A DNA stretch of 64,000 nucleotides from contig JAFGOZ010000699.1 in assembly GCA_016926235.1 (NCBI GenBank), forward strand, positions 1-64,000, given 5' to 3'. Positions 45,523-53,699 of the stretch are shown here, piece after piece. The notes under the pieces are model-generated. The model did no database searches. It saw only the letters and a program-made list of their open reading frames with translations, and was not told the DNA's origin. Source of the DNA: Bacteroidales bacterium. GTDB taxonomy: Bacteria > Bacteroidota > Bacteroidia > Bacteroidales > UBA10428. The position numbers and the translations under genes are program-made. Numbering within the stretch: position 1 is the first letter of the stretch; every line of letters begins with the position of its first letter.

Positions 45523-47982
45523 TTACTCATGAAAATATAATCTCTTTACCCTTGTTGAAATTCCTGTTAATATCTCATAAGGGATTGTATCCAATTTTTC
45601 TGCAATATCGCTTATTGTATTCAATTCACCAAAAATAATTACTTCATCTCCTTCTTTTGCATTTAAATCAGTAATATCCACCATCATTAGATCCATGCAA
45701 ATATTTCCAATGGTGGGAGCCTTCTGTCCATTAATTACGACCTGCCAATTTCCGTTCCCTAATCTTCTATTTAGACCATCTGCATATCCGACAGGCACAA
45801 TAGCAATTGTTGAATCCCTGTTTAACTTTCCCCGGCGACTATACCCAACGGTTTCTGTCTTACTTAATGGCTTTACCTGTATTATTGTACTTTTTAATGA
45901 GCTAATATGTTTCAAATGGTTGTTACTAATTGCACTTACACCATACAAACCAATACCCAGGCGAACCATATCCATCTGATAGTCAGGAAATCTTTCTATT
46001 CCTGAAGAATTTAAAATATGTTTCAGAAAACTATAATTTAAGCCTTCCTCAATGCGCTTGCACCGGGATTGATAAACTGAAATCTGCTCCAGCGTAAAAT
46101 CATCAAATTCTGCAGCATCACTTCCAGCCAAATGAGAGAAGACGGAACGAACATACAGGTAATCATTATTCTTCAAAAACATAACCAGTTTTTCTACATC
46201 CTCCTTCATAAATCCCAGGCGATGCATACCACTGTCAATTTTTATATGAACCGGATATTTCTTTCTGTTTTGGACTTTTAGTTTTTGACTGAATGCCTTT
46301 GCCATCTCCAGGCTATATATTTCGGGTTCAAGATAATATTCAATAATTTTTTCCAATGCATTTTTATCGGGCCCCATTACCATGATGGGCATGCCAATCC
46401 CCGCATTTCGAAGAGCAACTCCCTCATCTGCAAAGGCCACACCCAGATAATCAACCCTGTGATGGTTTAATAATTGGGCTATTTCATATGTGCCACTTCC
46501 GTATGCAAGTGCTTTTACCATTACCATAACTTTGGTTTCCGGTTTTAGGAAAGATTTAAAATAATTTAAATTATATACCAGGGCATTGAAATTAATTTCC
46601 AATACAGTTTGATGAACCACCTCTTCAAGTTTTTCCGAGATTCTTTCAAACTGATAACTCCTGGCTCCCTTTAACAAAATTGCTTCATCCTCAAAATGGA
46701 TACTATTACATGCTGATAAGAAGTCATCTGTTGACAGGTAAAAATCAGATTGCTTATTAAACAACCCCTTTGAAGCAAACAATTCAGGACCAATGCAAAT
46801 AAGCCTGTCAACATCCTGTTTGTTAACAATAGCAGCAACCTCCCGGTATAAATCTTCCCTCGATTTACCTGATTGTTGAATATCTGAAAGGATAATGGTC
46901 CTTTTTGCATTTTGTTTTTGGCGTAACAAAAAATCAATGGCATTTCGTAATGACAATACATCCGAATTATAACTGTCATTTATCAACGTACAACCACGGA
47001 TTCCCTTTTTGAGCTCCATACGCATAGCGACAGCTGTCAGTTTTTGCATTCTCCCTCGTATAATCTCATTATCATAGCCTAAATACAATAATACAGACCA
47101 TACATGTAATGCATTTTCAATAGAAACCGCATCAATAAAAGGAATACTGACCCTTATCTTTTTCCCTTTATAATCTGCTTCTATTTCCGTATTATCACCC
47201 AAATGATTGAGATGTAGAACTGACAAATCCGCACCTTTATTCATTGACCAGGTGAAAAGTTTCTTTTCTCTGAAATGATGTATAGTATTTATCTGATCGT
47301 GAATAATAGTATGATCTTTACAATATATTATTGTATCAGTATGAATAAACAATTTCAGCTTTTCCTGTGCTTTTTGTTTATGATCCTGAAAATTTTCTTG
47401 ATGCGCCTCCCCTATATTAGTAATTACCCCAATACTTGGTTTAACAATCCTTTCTAATCGCTCCATTTCACCGGGCAAAGATATCCCGCATTCAAAAACA
47501 CCTATCTCTGTATCACTTTCCAGTTGCCATACTGATAATGGCACTCCAACTTGTGAATTGTAACTCATTGGATTCTTTACAACCCTCTTATCATTAGCTA
47601 TACATTGAGCCAGCCATTCCTTTACAATTGTTTTACCATTGCTTCCGGTAATACCTATTACAGGAATCTTATATTGACTTCTATGATATGAAACAAATTG
47701 CTGTAAAGCCCTAAAAGTATCATTGACTAAAATATAGTTAGCTTCCGGAAAACGATCCGGAATCGTTAAATCACTTATTACAAAATTTCTTATCCCATTT
47801 GCGATCAGGCTTTCAATAAATCTATGGCCATCATTTCTTTCACCACAAAGGGCAAAAAATAATGTTCCGGGACCATAGGTAACATTACGGCTATCAATAA
47901 TAATTTGGTTTATTTCAACATTCTTGTTTCCCTTAAGGACAGCCTGTAATACATCAGCAATATGTTGTAACCGGTAAATCAT
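45523..47982 (-). CDS. murF-alr: Bifunctional MurF ligase / alanine racemase
   Basis: A natural fusion common in Bacteroidota. Residues 1-450 are MurF, which joins D-Ala-D-Ala to UDP-MurNAc-tripeptide; the ATP loop GITGSNGKTIVKEWL, NIGEAHQENF and NDSYNSDVLSL are seen. Residues about 460-819 are a PLP-dependent alanine racemase that supplies D-Ala. The PLP lysine sits in MVKALAYGSG (about 490), in place of the common VKADAYGHG, and the second-site tyrosine in ETVGYSRRGK. GICMDLMMVDIT and the terminal EILTGISTRVKRLY are typical. It begins 6 bp after tdk. Whether the racemase is the only one in the cell cannot be seen. Confidence 0.94.
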   Translation of the reverse strand: MIYRLQHIADVLQAVLKGNKNVEINQIIIDSRNVTYGPGTLFFALCGERNDGHRFIESLIANGIRNFVISDLTIPDRFPEANYILVNDTFRALQQFVSYHRSQYKIPVIGITGSNGKTIVKEWLAQCIANDKRVVKNPMSYNSQVGVPLSVWQLESDTEIGVFECGISLPGEMERLERIVKPSIGVITNIGEAHQENFQDHKQKAQEKLKLFIHTDTIIYCKDHTIIHDQINTIHHFREKKLFTWSMNKGADLSVLHLNHLGDNTEIEADYKGKKIRVSIPFIDAVSIENALHVWSVLLYLGYDNEIIRGRMQKLTAVAMRMELKKGIRGCTLINDSYNSDVLSLRNAIDFLLRQKQNAKRTIILSDIQQSGKSREDLYREVAAIVNKQDVDRLICIGPELFASKGLFNKQSDFYLSTDDFLSACNSIHFEDEAILLKGARSYQFERISEKLEEVVHQTVLEINFNALVYNLNYFKSFLKPETKVMVMVKALAYGSGTYEIAQLLNHHRVDYLGVAFADEGVALRNAGIGMPIMVMGPDKNALEKIIEYYLEPEIYSLEMAKAFSQKLKVQNRKKYPVHIKIDSGMHRLGFMKEDVEKLVMFLKNNDYLYVRSVFSHLAGSDAAEFDDFTLEQISVYQSRCKRIEEGLNYSFLKHILNSSGIERFPDYQMDMVRLGIGLYGVSAISNNHLKHISSLKSTIIQVKPLSKTETVGYSRRGKLNRDSTIAIVPVGYADGLNRRLGNGNWQVVINGQKAPTIGNICMDLMMVDITDLNAKEGDEVIIFGELNTISDIAEKLDTIPYEILTGISTRVKRLYFHE

Positions 47983-47988
47983 ACTATT

Positions 47989-48564
47989 TCAATCAAATAC
48001 TACTTTATTAAAACATTGACGGCACAGAGGCTCGTATTCTTTTGAAGCACCAACCATCACCTTATTATCAGAAAATACCTTTTTATGAGAGAAGCTGGCA
48101 GGATTGCCACATTGAATGCAAATTGCCTGGAGCTTTAACACCTCTTCTGCACAAGCCATAAGAGTGGGAATGGGATTAAAAGGTTCTCCCCGGTAGTCCA
48201 TATCGAGTCCTGCCACTATCACCCTAATTCCTTTATTTGCAAGGTCACGGCATATTTCAATCAGATCATCATGAAAAAATTGTGCCTCATCAATCCCAAC
48301 CACACCTATATCTGCTATATAATTCAAAATTTCTTGCGCAGAACCCACTTGTATGGATTCAATTAGTTTTTCATCGTGCGAGGTGATATATTCTTCAGAG
48401 TATCTGTTATCCAAACGGTGCTTAAATGCTTTTACTTTTTGATTAGCAATAACAGCACGTTTCAGGCGGCGTATTAATTCCTCTGTTTTCCCTGAAAACA
48501 TGGGACCGGTAATAACTTCTACCCTTCCCCTGGAATAATTCTTATGTAAATACTCACCCTGCAT
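47989..48564 (-). CDS. tdk: Thymidine kinase
   Basis: It phosphorylates thymidine with ATP in pyrimidine salvage. The P-loop GPMFSGKTEELIRRLKRA, the Walker B-like GIDEAQFF, the lasso GLDMDYRGEPF and the zinc cysteines (CIQCG and CRQC) are all present, the type II bacterial enzyme pattern. The ATG at 48564 gives 191 residues, normal for the family. A longer ATG start at 48615 is disfavoured because a promoter-like TACTTTTG lies between the two starts. Confidence 0.94.
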   Translation of the reverse strand: MQGEYLHKNYSRGRVEVITGPMFSGKTEELIRRLKRAVIANQKVKAFKHRLDNRYSEEYITSHDEKLIESIQVGSAQEILNYIADIGVVGIDEAQFFHDDLIEICRDLANKGIRVIVAGLDMDYRGEPFNPIPTLMACAEEVLKLQAICIQCGNPASFSHKKVFSDNKVMVGASKEYEPLCRQCFNKVVFD

Positions 48565-48599
48565 AAATACAAAATTGTGCTTTTTAATCGTTATTTTTA

Positions 48600-48607
48600 C
48601 AAAAGTA
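48600..48607 (-). promoter_or_regulatory. Candidate -7 box of the tdk operon
   Basis: TACTTTTG on the minus strand matches TAnnTTTG. Its position, 35 nt upstream of the ATG at 48564 and inside the longer reading, supports the shorter Tdk. Confidence 0.4.
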
Positions 48608-48680
48608 AAGAACATTACATCGTAAAATAACTAAAAATTAGGATAAAAGATACAATTCTTCTATTTTTGAAACTTAATTA

Positions 48681-48887
48681 GGCTGAGGCCAAGGCCAAGG
48701 CTAAGGAAGGATAAAGGTTTCAGGATAATATAATAAATACACACATTTTACAATGACAAATACTGTTATTGAAAATGTGAAGATGCAGACCTGTAAACCA
48801 AAAATTTTAGGAAATACTATATATAAGGTATACTATATATTTTATGCTGGGAACCCACTTAGTCTTAGTCATAGCCTTTACCTTACT
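48681..48887. repeat. Two inverted arrays of degenerate hexamers
   Basis: The left array 48681-48710 reads GGCTGA GGCCAA GGCCAA GGCTAA and then GGAAGG. The right array 48858-48887 reads CTTAGT CTTAGT CATAGC CTTTAC CTTACT, which on the other strand is again an AAGGCT/ACTAAG-type series. They point toward each other around about 147 bp. Confidence 0.5.
48814..48840. repeat. 11-bp direct repeat, 16-bp pitch
   Basis: ATACTATATAT at 48814-48824 is repeated perfectly at 48830-48840 with the 5-bp spacer AAGGT. A pair on almost the same face of the helix could be a binding site for a dimeric regulator, or chance in AT-rich DNA. Confidence 0.45.
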
Positions 48888-48985
48888 TATAAAACTTCAA
48901 ATAAAACAACTTGATGTTAACCAGTATGCATTTTAAAAACCTGATACATTAATAATAACTGTCACTTTTTGGAAACCAAAGAATT

Positions 48986-49654
48986 ATGGATAAAACAATG
49001 ACCCTAACGGAAATAAAAACCCATATTAAATCTGTTGAACAATATATAGATAAGTATGAAAATCTGGAAGACATTCCTCAAGTTGAACTGGATTTATTAA
49101 TGGAAAAGTTAAGATGGGCCTATGAAAATCTTTATAAACAAAACACCGGAACAAAACCTTCACGGCCTGCAGAAAAAAGCAAAATGGAAGAAGTAAAAGC
49201 CCCGGGGGTTAAAACTGAAATACAAGCTGAACCAAGCAAAGAGGATGATCTTTTACATATTGAACCTCCAGATGTTGAAAATATAGCCGAACAACCTGCA
49301 GCTAAACAAGAGAAAGTAACTACCGTTGCAGAAAAATTTAAAATAACTGATGGATTTAATGAATCTATGGCAAAATCAAAAAAACCTGACCTGGCAAGCA
49401 GGCTGCAATCCAATCCTATTAAAGATATTGCTTCTGCTATTGGGCTGAATGACAGGTTTCTTTTTATTAATGAACTGTTCAAGGGCGATGCAAAAAAATA
49501 TGACCATACTATTTCTATTTTAAATGAAGCCCATGATTTTAACGAAGCATATCGGTATATTGATGAAAACCTCGAATGGGACATGGAAAATGAAAACGTG
49601 CTGAAAATCCTTGACCTGGTAAGAAGAAAGCATATTAGCAACAGTCATGAGTAA
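48986..49654 (+). CDS. Conserved hypothetical protein, linker plus C-terminal helical domain
   Basis: I do not recognise a named function. The 222-residue soluble protein has a short helical N-terminus (LTEIKTHIKSVEQYIDKYE, about 6-50), a long charged and proline-containing linker (about 52-130), and a compact C-terminal domain (from about 140: LQSNPIKDIASAIGLNDRF, LFINELFKGDAKKYDHTI, then AYRYIDENLEWD). The C-domain looks conserved and helical; the linker looks disordered. There is no signal peptide or membrane helix. It overlaps the start of rsmI by 8 bp, so the two are translationally coupled, and a ribosome-related or housekeeping role is possible but unproven. Confidence 0.75.
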   Translation: MDKTMTLTEIKTHIKSVEQYIDKYENLEDIPQVELDLLMEKLRWAYENLYKQNTGTKPSRPAEKSKMEEVKAPGVKTEIQAEPSKEDDLLHIEPPDVENIAEQPAAKQEKVTTVAEKFKITDGFNESMAKSKKPDLASRLQSNPIKDIASAIGLNDRFLFINELFKGDAKKYDHTISILNEAHDFNEAYRYIDENLEWDMENENVLKILDLVRRKHISNSHE

Positions 49655-50318
49655 ACTTTACCTGGTACCCACCCCTATCGGCAATCTTCAGGATATCACT
49701 TTACGTGCACTGGAGGTATTGAAAACAGCAGATTACATTCTTTCTGAAGATACACGCAAGACCACCTTCCTGCTAAAACATTTCAACATTAACAATAAAC
49801 TGATTTCACACCATAAATTCAATGAACATAAAACGTTAAGCCATATTATAGAACAATTAACTAATGGTGCAACTATAGCCCTGGTTACCGATGCTGGGAC
49901 CCCGGGCATTTCAGATCCGGGATATTTATTGGTAAGGGAGTGTTTAGAAAAAAATATTCAAGTTGAATGCCTGCCGGGAGCCACAGCGCTCATTCCTGCC
50001 CTGGTTAATTCAGGATTCCCTTGTGAACGATTTGCTTTTGAAGGCTTTTTGCCTCAAAAAAAAGGAAGGCAGAAAAAGTTGCAGCAAATTGCTGAAGAAG
50101 AAAGGACCATGATCTTTTACGAATCACCATTCCGTCTGGTCAAAACTCTTTCCCAGTTTATCGAAATTTTCGGAGAAGAACGCAGGGTATCCGTTTCACG
50201 CGAATTAACCAAAATGTATGAAGAAACCACACGAGGAACACTACCTGAAGTATTAGCATATTATAATGGAAAAACCGTGAAAGGCGAAATTGTTATCGTA
50301 TTAGAAGGCAAAAAGTGA
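49647..50318 (+). CDS. rsmI: 16S rRNA 2'-O-methyltransferase RsmI
   Basis: It methylates the ribose of C1402 in 16S rRNA, using SAM. Family motifs are LYLVPTPIGNLQDITLRALE, SEDTRKTTFLL, LVTDAGTPGISDPGYLLV and LPGATALIPAL, with the C-terminal RELTKMYEE and GTLPEV segments. 223 residues matches the shorter RsmI forms. Coupled by overlap to the upstream unknown gene. Confidence 0.95.
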   Translation: MSKLYLVPTPIGNLQDITLRALEVLKTADYILSEDTRKTTFLLKHFNINNKLISHHKFNEHKTLSHIIEQLTNGATIALVTDAGTPGISDPGYLLVRECLEKNIQVECLPGATALIPALVNSGFPCERFAFEGFLPQKKGRQKKLQQIAEEERTMIFYESPFRLVKTLSQFIEIFGEERRVSVSRELTKMYEETTRGTLPEVLAYYNGKTVKGEIVIVLEGKK

Positions 50319-50384
50319 ACAAATGATAAAGGCGCAGCTGGAATGCCACGCCCATTTGATTTATGCATTCTGTAGGTCAGCGGT

Positions 50385-51569
50385 TTATTCAATCAATATT
50401 TTTTGTCTATAGACAACCTTTTGCTTATCATAGATTGTTATAACATATACTCCTTGATTTAATTCCAATTGTACCACCTGTTTCAATTTTCCCTGATCCA
50501 TTAACTGTCCAACCGTATTGTAAATAGCATAATTATAATCCTGTTCACTATTACTTTCAACTCTTATAAAGCCATTTGAAGGATTTGGGAATATTCGGAA
50601 ATCAGAAAACTCTTTCGTTTCAATGAAAGTTACCGTATCTTCCATAAAACATACTCCCCTTTCTTCATTTTTATATATCAGTCTTTCATTGTCATGTACA
50701 CACAATAATTCTCGAAATCCACCCTCAAGTTCCAGGCAGGGATTTAAAAGGCCCTTTACACTACCAATCCCTTCGATCCAAAAATCTGATTGGTCACTGA
50801 ATGTATCCCTCACTTCAAACCGTTTTCTATCAATACCCAAATATTCCAATGTGTCAATGTCTACAACCTCTGCAATAAGTGTGTCAGGATTTATATTCAG
50901 GGAGTAATTTACTATCTTTATTAAATCACCAACAGATGCCCCAAAATCATATAACAAACCCTGTTTATTATTTATATCCCTGAAATATATTTTCTTATCG
51001 GTTTCTTTAATATTTCCAATCTTTTGCCAGGTTTCTAAAGAATCTGTACTTGCCAGCACCTGTTTTTCAAATGGTGTATTAACGTAAGGATCTGTTTCAA
51101 ATTTTAGGTATGTTGTTTTGCGGCAACATTCCACCACTTCTGATCCGTAACCACCACTTAAATTGCTCCATAATCTGGATTCTACGACTAACGAATCATA
51201 ATCAGCAAGTATATAAGTTGCACCATTATATATTATTGTGATTTCTGGTAAAAGGCATTTCCCTGCATTTATCCTTACATTAAAATAACACATACAATCA
51301 CACTTATTAAACGCCGTATCATAGAAATTCACATATAGTGAGTCATTTACTATATCTGAGATCTGTAAGGCAAATTTTGGACAACATTGTTCATAAATGA
51401 CATCTTCGATTATAATAGAATCCTGGTGTTTAAAGATATGTGTCTGAGACGCAGATTTTGAAAAATCACATTCAGCCGAAAAGTCTTCAGAAAAATGATA
51501 GGTTATCTGACAGTTTATAGTTAAACTGAATAATGTAATCATTGCGGTGAGTAAATATTTTTTTTTCAT
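50385..51569 (-). CDS. Secreted Cys-rich protein with T9SS sorting domain
   Basis: The main domain is not recognised. The 394-residue protein has a signal peptide (MKKKYLLTAMITLFSLTINC) and ends in a type A T9SS sorting domain (about 320-394: FRIFPNPSNGFIRVE, YAIYNTVGQLMDQGK, VYVITIYDKQKVVYRQKILIE). The middle region has several clustered cysteines (EQCCPKF, CDCMCYF, VECCRK, then CLELE and GVCF) that could form disulfides after export. Sequence around 200-310 resembles generic Bacteroidota cargo regions (LLYDFGASVGDLI). It stands alone, convergent with rsmI. Function unknown. Confidence 0.78.
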   Translation of the reverse strand: MKKKYLLTAMITLFSLTINCQITYHFSEDFSAECDFSKSASQTHIFKHQDSIIIEDVIYEQCCPKFALQISDIVNDSLYVNFYDTAFNKCDCMCYFNVRINAGKCLLPEITIIYNGATYILADYDSLVVESRLWSNLSGGYGSEVVECCRKTTYLKFETDPYVNTPFEKQVLASTDSLETWQKIGNIKETDKKIYFRDINNKQGLLYDFGASVGDLIKIVNYSLNINPDTLIAEVVDIDTLEYLGIDRKRFEVRDTFSDQSDFWIEGIGSVKGLLNPCLELEGGFRELLCVHDNERLIYKNEERGVCFMEDTVTFIETKEFSDFRIFPNPSNGFIRVESNSEQDYNYAIYNTVGQLMDQGKLKQVVQLELNQGVYVITIYDKQKVVYRQKILIE

Positions 51570-51647
51570 GTCCTACCGGTTTTAGTTAACATGGATAAGA
51601 TGTAAAAAAGGTAATTTTCGTTGCGTGACCTTTAAGAATATACATAT

Positions 51648-52310
51648 TTACGCAGTTTCGGGAATATACCCCCAATACTTAAGTTCTTCCTCGTTTTTTA
51701 TTTCTTTGGTACCCCCATCATACAATAAAATTATTCGTGTTGCAATATCCATAATATTCCTGTAATCATGGTCTGTTATGATAAATCCTTTATTCACAGA
51801 TTGTCCTTTTATTAAATTCTTTATCTCATCTGTATAAACAGGGGCAATTCCGTTAAAAGGCTCATCAATCAATGTATAGCTTGTATTGGAATATACAAAC
51901 ATCAGTATCTCAAGTAACCGCCTCTCTCCACCTGAAAGTTGCCTGCTTTTTTTATTCAGCATAGGATATACTAATTCATGCTTCCTTATCCTGGAAGCAT
52001 TCACGCGGTCACAAAATATATCAATAATTGTATTGATCTTTACATGGTTGGGCAAAAAGTTGTCCTGGGGCAAATAGTTAATATACTTCCTGTTATCAAA
52101 TAAACCATTTATTATTTGGTCTCCAATTTTAATAAATTTCCTGTCTGCTTGCAAAGAACCAAAAATTATCTTGAGCAGGGTTGATTTTCCCGTCCCATTC
52201 CTTCCAAGCAACCCTATAATTTCACCTATATTGCATGAGAGATAAATATCGGTCAATACCTGTCTGGTATTAAAACTTTTCATAACACTATCAACATGTA
52301 ACTTATTCAT
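51648..52310 (-). CDS. ABC transporter ATP-binding protein
   Basis: A 220-residue nucleotide-binding subunit with all motifs: Walker A GRNGTGKST (36-44), signature LSGGE (125-129), Walker B ending in the catalytic Glu (TLIDEPFNG, Glu150) and the H-loop histidine (TDHDY, His181). The general shape is nearest the LptB/LivG-like group, but the substrate is not evident. Its ATG overlaps the stop of the small membrane-protein gene by 4 bp (ATGA), so the two are coupled. No periplasmic or second membrane gene is nearby. Confidence 0.9.
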   Translation of the reverse strand: MNKLHVDSVMKSFNTRQVLTDIYLSCNIGEIIGLLGRNGTGKSTLLKIIFGSLQADRKFIKIGDQIINGLFDNRKYINYLPQDNFLPNHVKINTIIDIFCDRVNASRIRKHELVYPMLNKKSRQLSGGERRLLEILMFVYSNTSYTLIDEPFNGIAPVYTDEIKNLIKGQSVNKGFIITDHDYRNIMDIATRIILLYDGGTKEIKNEEELKYWGYIPETA

Positions 52311-52597
52311 ATGGAAACCAGGATTAAAAGAATCACCAGATTTAATACAAATGTTATTAGCCAGAGCATATACTTATTCAGGCCCATGTTGAAATAGAAA
52401 TAGTATTCATTTGAACTTGTTATCTCATAAATAAAATAATGAAACAATAGACCAAAAAACATATAGGAAAGCCCGACTGTCCTGAACGAAAAGTCACCTG
52501 ATACTGCTAATCCAAGGAATCCTGTCAAAACAGATATAATTAAAGTTGGCATTATCAGTTTTCGATAAAATATGAATATGGCTTTAAGTATGTGCAT
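52307..52597 (-). CDS. Small three-helix membrane protein paired with the ABC ATPase
   Basis: Not recognised. The 96-residue protein is almost all membrane: three hydrophobic helices at about 13-35, 41-60 and 73-95, with a polar aromatic loop (EITSSNEYYFYFNMGLNKYM) between the last two. This loop resembles the NLGLS-type coupling-helix region of some exporter permeases. The ATGA overlap with the ATPase gene strongly suggests that it is the membrane partner, perhaps as an oligomer. It is much shorter than usual ABC permeases. Confidence 0.72.
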   Translation of the reverse strand: MHILKAIFIFYRKLIMPTLIISVLTGFLGLAVSGDFSFRTVGLSYMFFGLLFHYFIYEITSSNEYYFYFNMGLNKYMLWLITFVLNLVILLILVSI

Positions 52598-52720
52598 TAC
52601 TTCTGATCACTTTTAACATACTAAACGGATTTTTTTCGTTTTTCAATACATTCAAACCAGCTTTTTCATTACTTACCAGTTCGGCCAACATGTTCCATTC
52701 GTGTGTTTGGAAGTGTTGAG

Positions 52721-52736
52721 TCCCGATGCATCGGGA
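52721..52736. repeat. 16-bp perfect palindrome
   Basis: TCCCGATGCATCGGGA is its own reverse complement. It lies 123 bp upstream of the small membrane-protein gene and could be a regulator site, a cruciform, or the remnant of a repeat element. Confidence 0.5.
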
Positions 52737-52755
52737 TCACTACGTCACAATAATA

Positions 52756-52772
52756 GTGAATCTTAGATTCAC
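52756..52772. repeat. Short inverted repeat
   Basis: GTGAATC and GATTCAC are perfect 7-bp arms around TTA, only 20 bp from the neighbouring 16-bp palindrome. Confidence 0.45.
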
Positions 52773-53166
52773 AGAATAAGAGTAAAATCCCCCGTTTGTA
52801 AGGCAAGTTTATCCTCCCCGGTGATCTTTTTTAGTCGTCCCGGGTAATTTTGGGCCTTACTGAAAGAAGTTTTGATGGCCCTGTGCAAATTTTCTAAGGA
52901 TCGGTATACATAGTTGAACCGAAAGTAAGACAGGTTAGCCCTCCCCGGCAAGTTTTTACCCACCCTGTTTGAGCTTTTCAAGAGGTTCGTTTTTTGCTGG
53001 TCAAATAAGGGTCATACAGGAGGAAAGGCAAATGTGGTAAGAATAGAACATTCCAAACAATAAGCATTAAGAAAAGCATGGCAGTATGCTAATTTTGGTG
53101 GTATGATACCCATCCGGCAGGGGTATTTATGTATATAACCCCGGTCAGATTTCAATATGTCTTGCT

Positions 53167-53460
53167 TTTTATGCGTAAAAAGTGCTCCATAAAATTGTCT
53201 GGTATATGTTTTATGCATGAGAACTGCATCCGACAATATTATTGACAACATTTTACACATGAGAAGTATATCAGAAAACCTTGGGTACCATATTACACGC
53301 ATGAAAAGCATATCAAAAAACTTTTGGGATCATACTTCAAGCATGAAAAGCATGTCATAAAATGGTCAGAACCGTTTTTACACACGAGAAGTATGTCAGA
53401 TTGTTTTCTGACCCATATTTTACGCGTGAAACATGCGAATGAAAATTGTAGTGATCGGAA
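53167..53460. repeat. Degenerate tandem repeat, 7 copies of 42 bp
   Basis: The core ATGARAAGYATRTCA recurs with its first base at 53175, 53217, 53259, 53301, 53343, 53384 and 53426, spacings 42, 42, 42, 42, 41 and 42. Units are usually introduced by TTTTACRC. 42 bp is 14 codons, but stop codons or frame breaks occur in each frame over the whole array. Confidence 0.8.
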
Positions 53461-53569
53461 TATTAGGTGTTTAATAGTATGGTTTAAAGTTATGGTCGGG
53501 ATTATGGCTTAATATCCACCGCTTTTCATGTTTCGTAATTTGTTGGGACTTCAACTTTGCTCTCCCCAC

Positions 53570-53699
53570 TAGTGTCATGTCAATACTAAAATGTTACGTA
53601 TTATTCATCCGATGACTTTTTAGTTGTTCCTTTATATTTGCAATTGATCTCAGAGTCATCGGATGAATTTTTAGCAAGTTCATGCCTGACATGACACTA
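53570..53699. mobile_element. MITE copy 1 (130 bp including TA duplications)
   Basis: The ends are the perfect 13-bp inverted repeat TAGTGTCATGTCA / TGACATGACACTA. Inside is a second perfect inverted repeat, ATTCATCCGATGACT (53603-53617) / AGTCATCGGATGAAT (53654-53668). It differs at only 3 positions from the copy at 63326. No transposase is encoded. Ends flanked by TA suggest mobilisation by an IS630/Tc1-mariner type transposase. Its right end forms the stop codon of the neighbouring gene. Confidence 0.85.

Larger units (their letters stand above)
48608..48985. other. Divergent intergenic region with hexamer arrays and a short direct repeat
   Basis: About 380 bp separate tdk (minus) from the gene at 48986 (plus). 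No ORF is credible. Three small repeat structures, annotated separately, occupy much of it. A TATTTTTG box at 48662-48669 points rightward but is far from the next gene. Confidence 0.5.
52598..53569. other. 970-bp gene desert with palindromes and a 42-bp tandem repeat
   Basis: No convincing gene. The segment around 52790-53000 is richer in G+C than its surroundings. It has a minus-strand frame (52769-52981) without ribosome-binding or family support, and may be a decayed gene or element. Two palindromes and a tandem repeat are annotated separately. The interval ends at a MITE insertion. Confidence 0.6.

Noticed and set aside
48565..48615. N-terminal extension of thymidine kinase
   Set aside because: It is foreign to the family and contains a promoter-like TACTTTTG box.
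52769..52981. 70-codon minus-strand ORF in the gene desert
   Set aside because: It has no recognisable family or start context and begins next to the repeat region. It may be a decayed remnant, but not enough is visible to call a gene.
53012..53311. 99-codon minus-strand ORF
   Set aside because: It runs through the 42-bp tandem repeat; the open frame is a by-product of the repeat period being divisible by 3. There is no ribosome-binding context or family resemblance.
53167..53460. CRISPR array
   Set aside because: The whole 42-bp unit is repeated and drifts gradually, with no alternation of constant repeats and unique spacers, and no cas genes are present.
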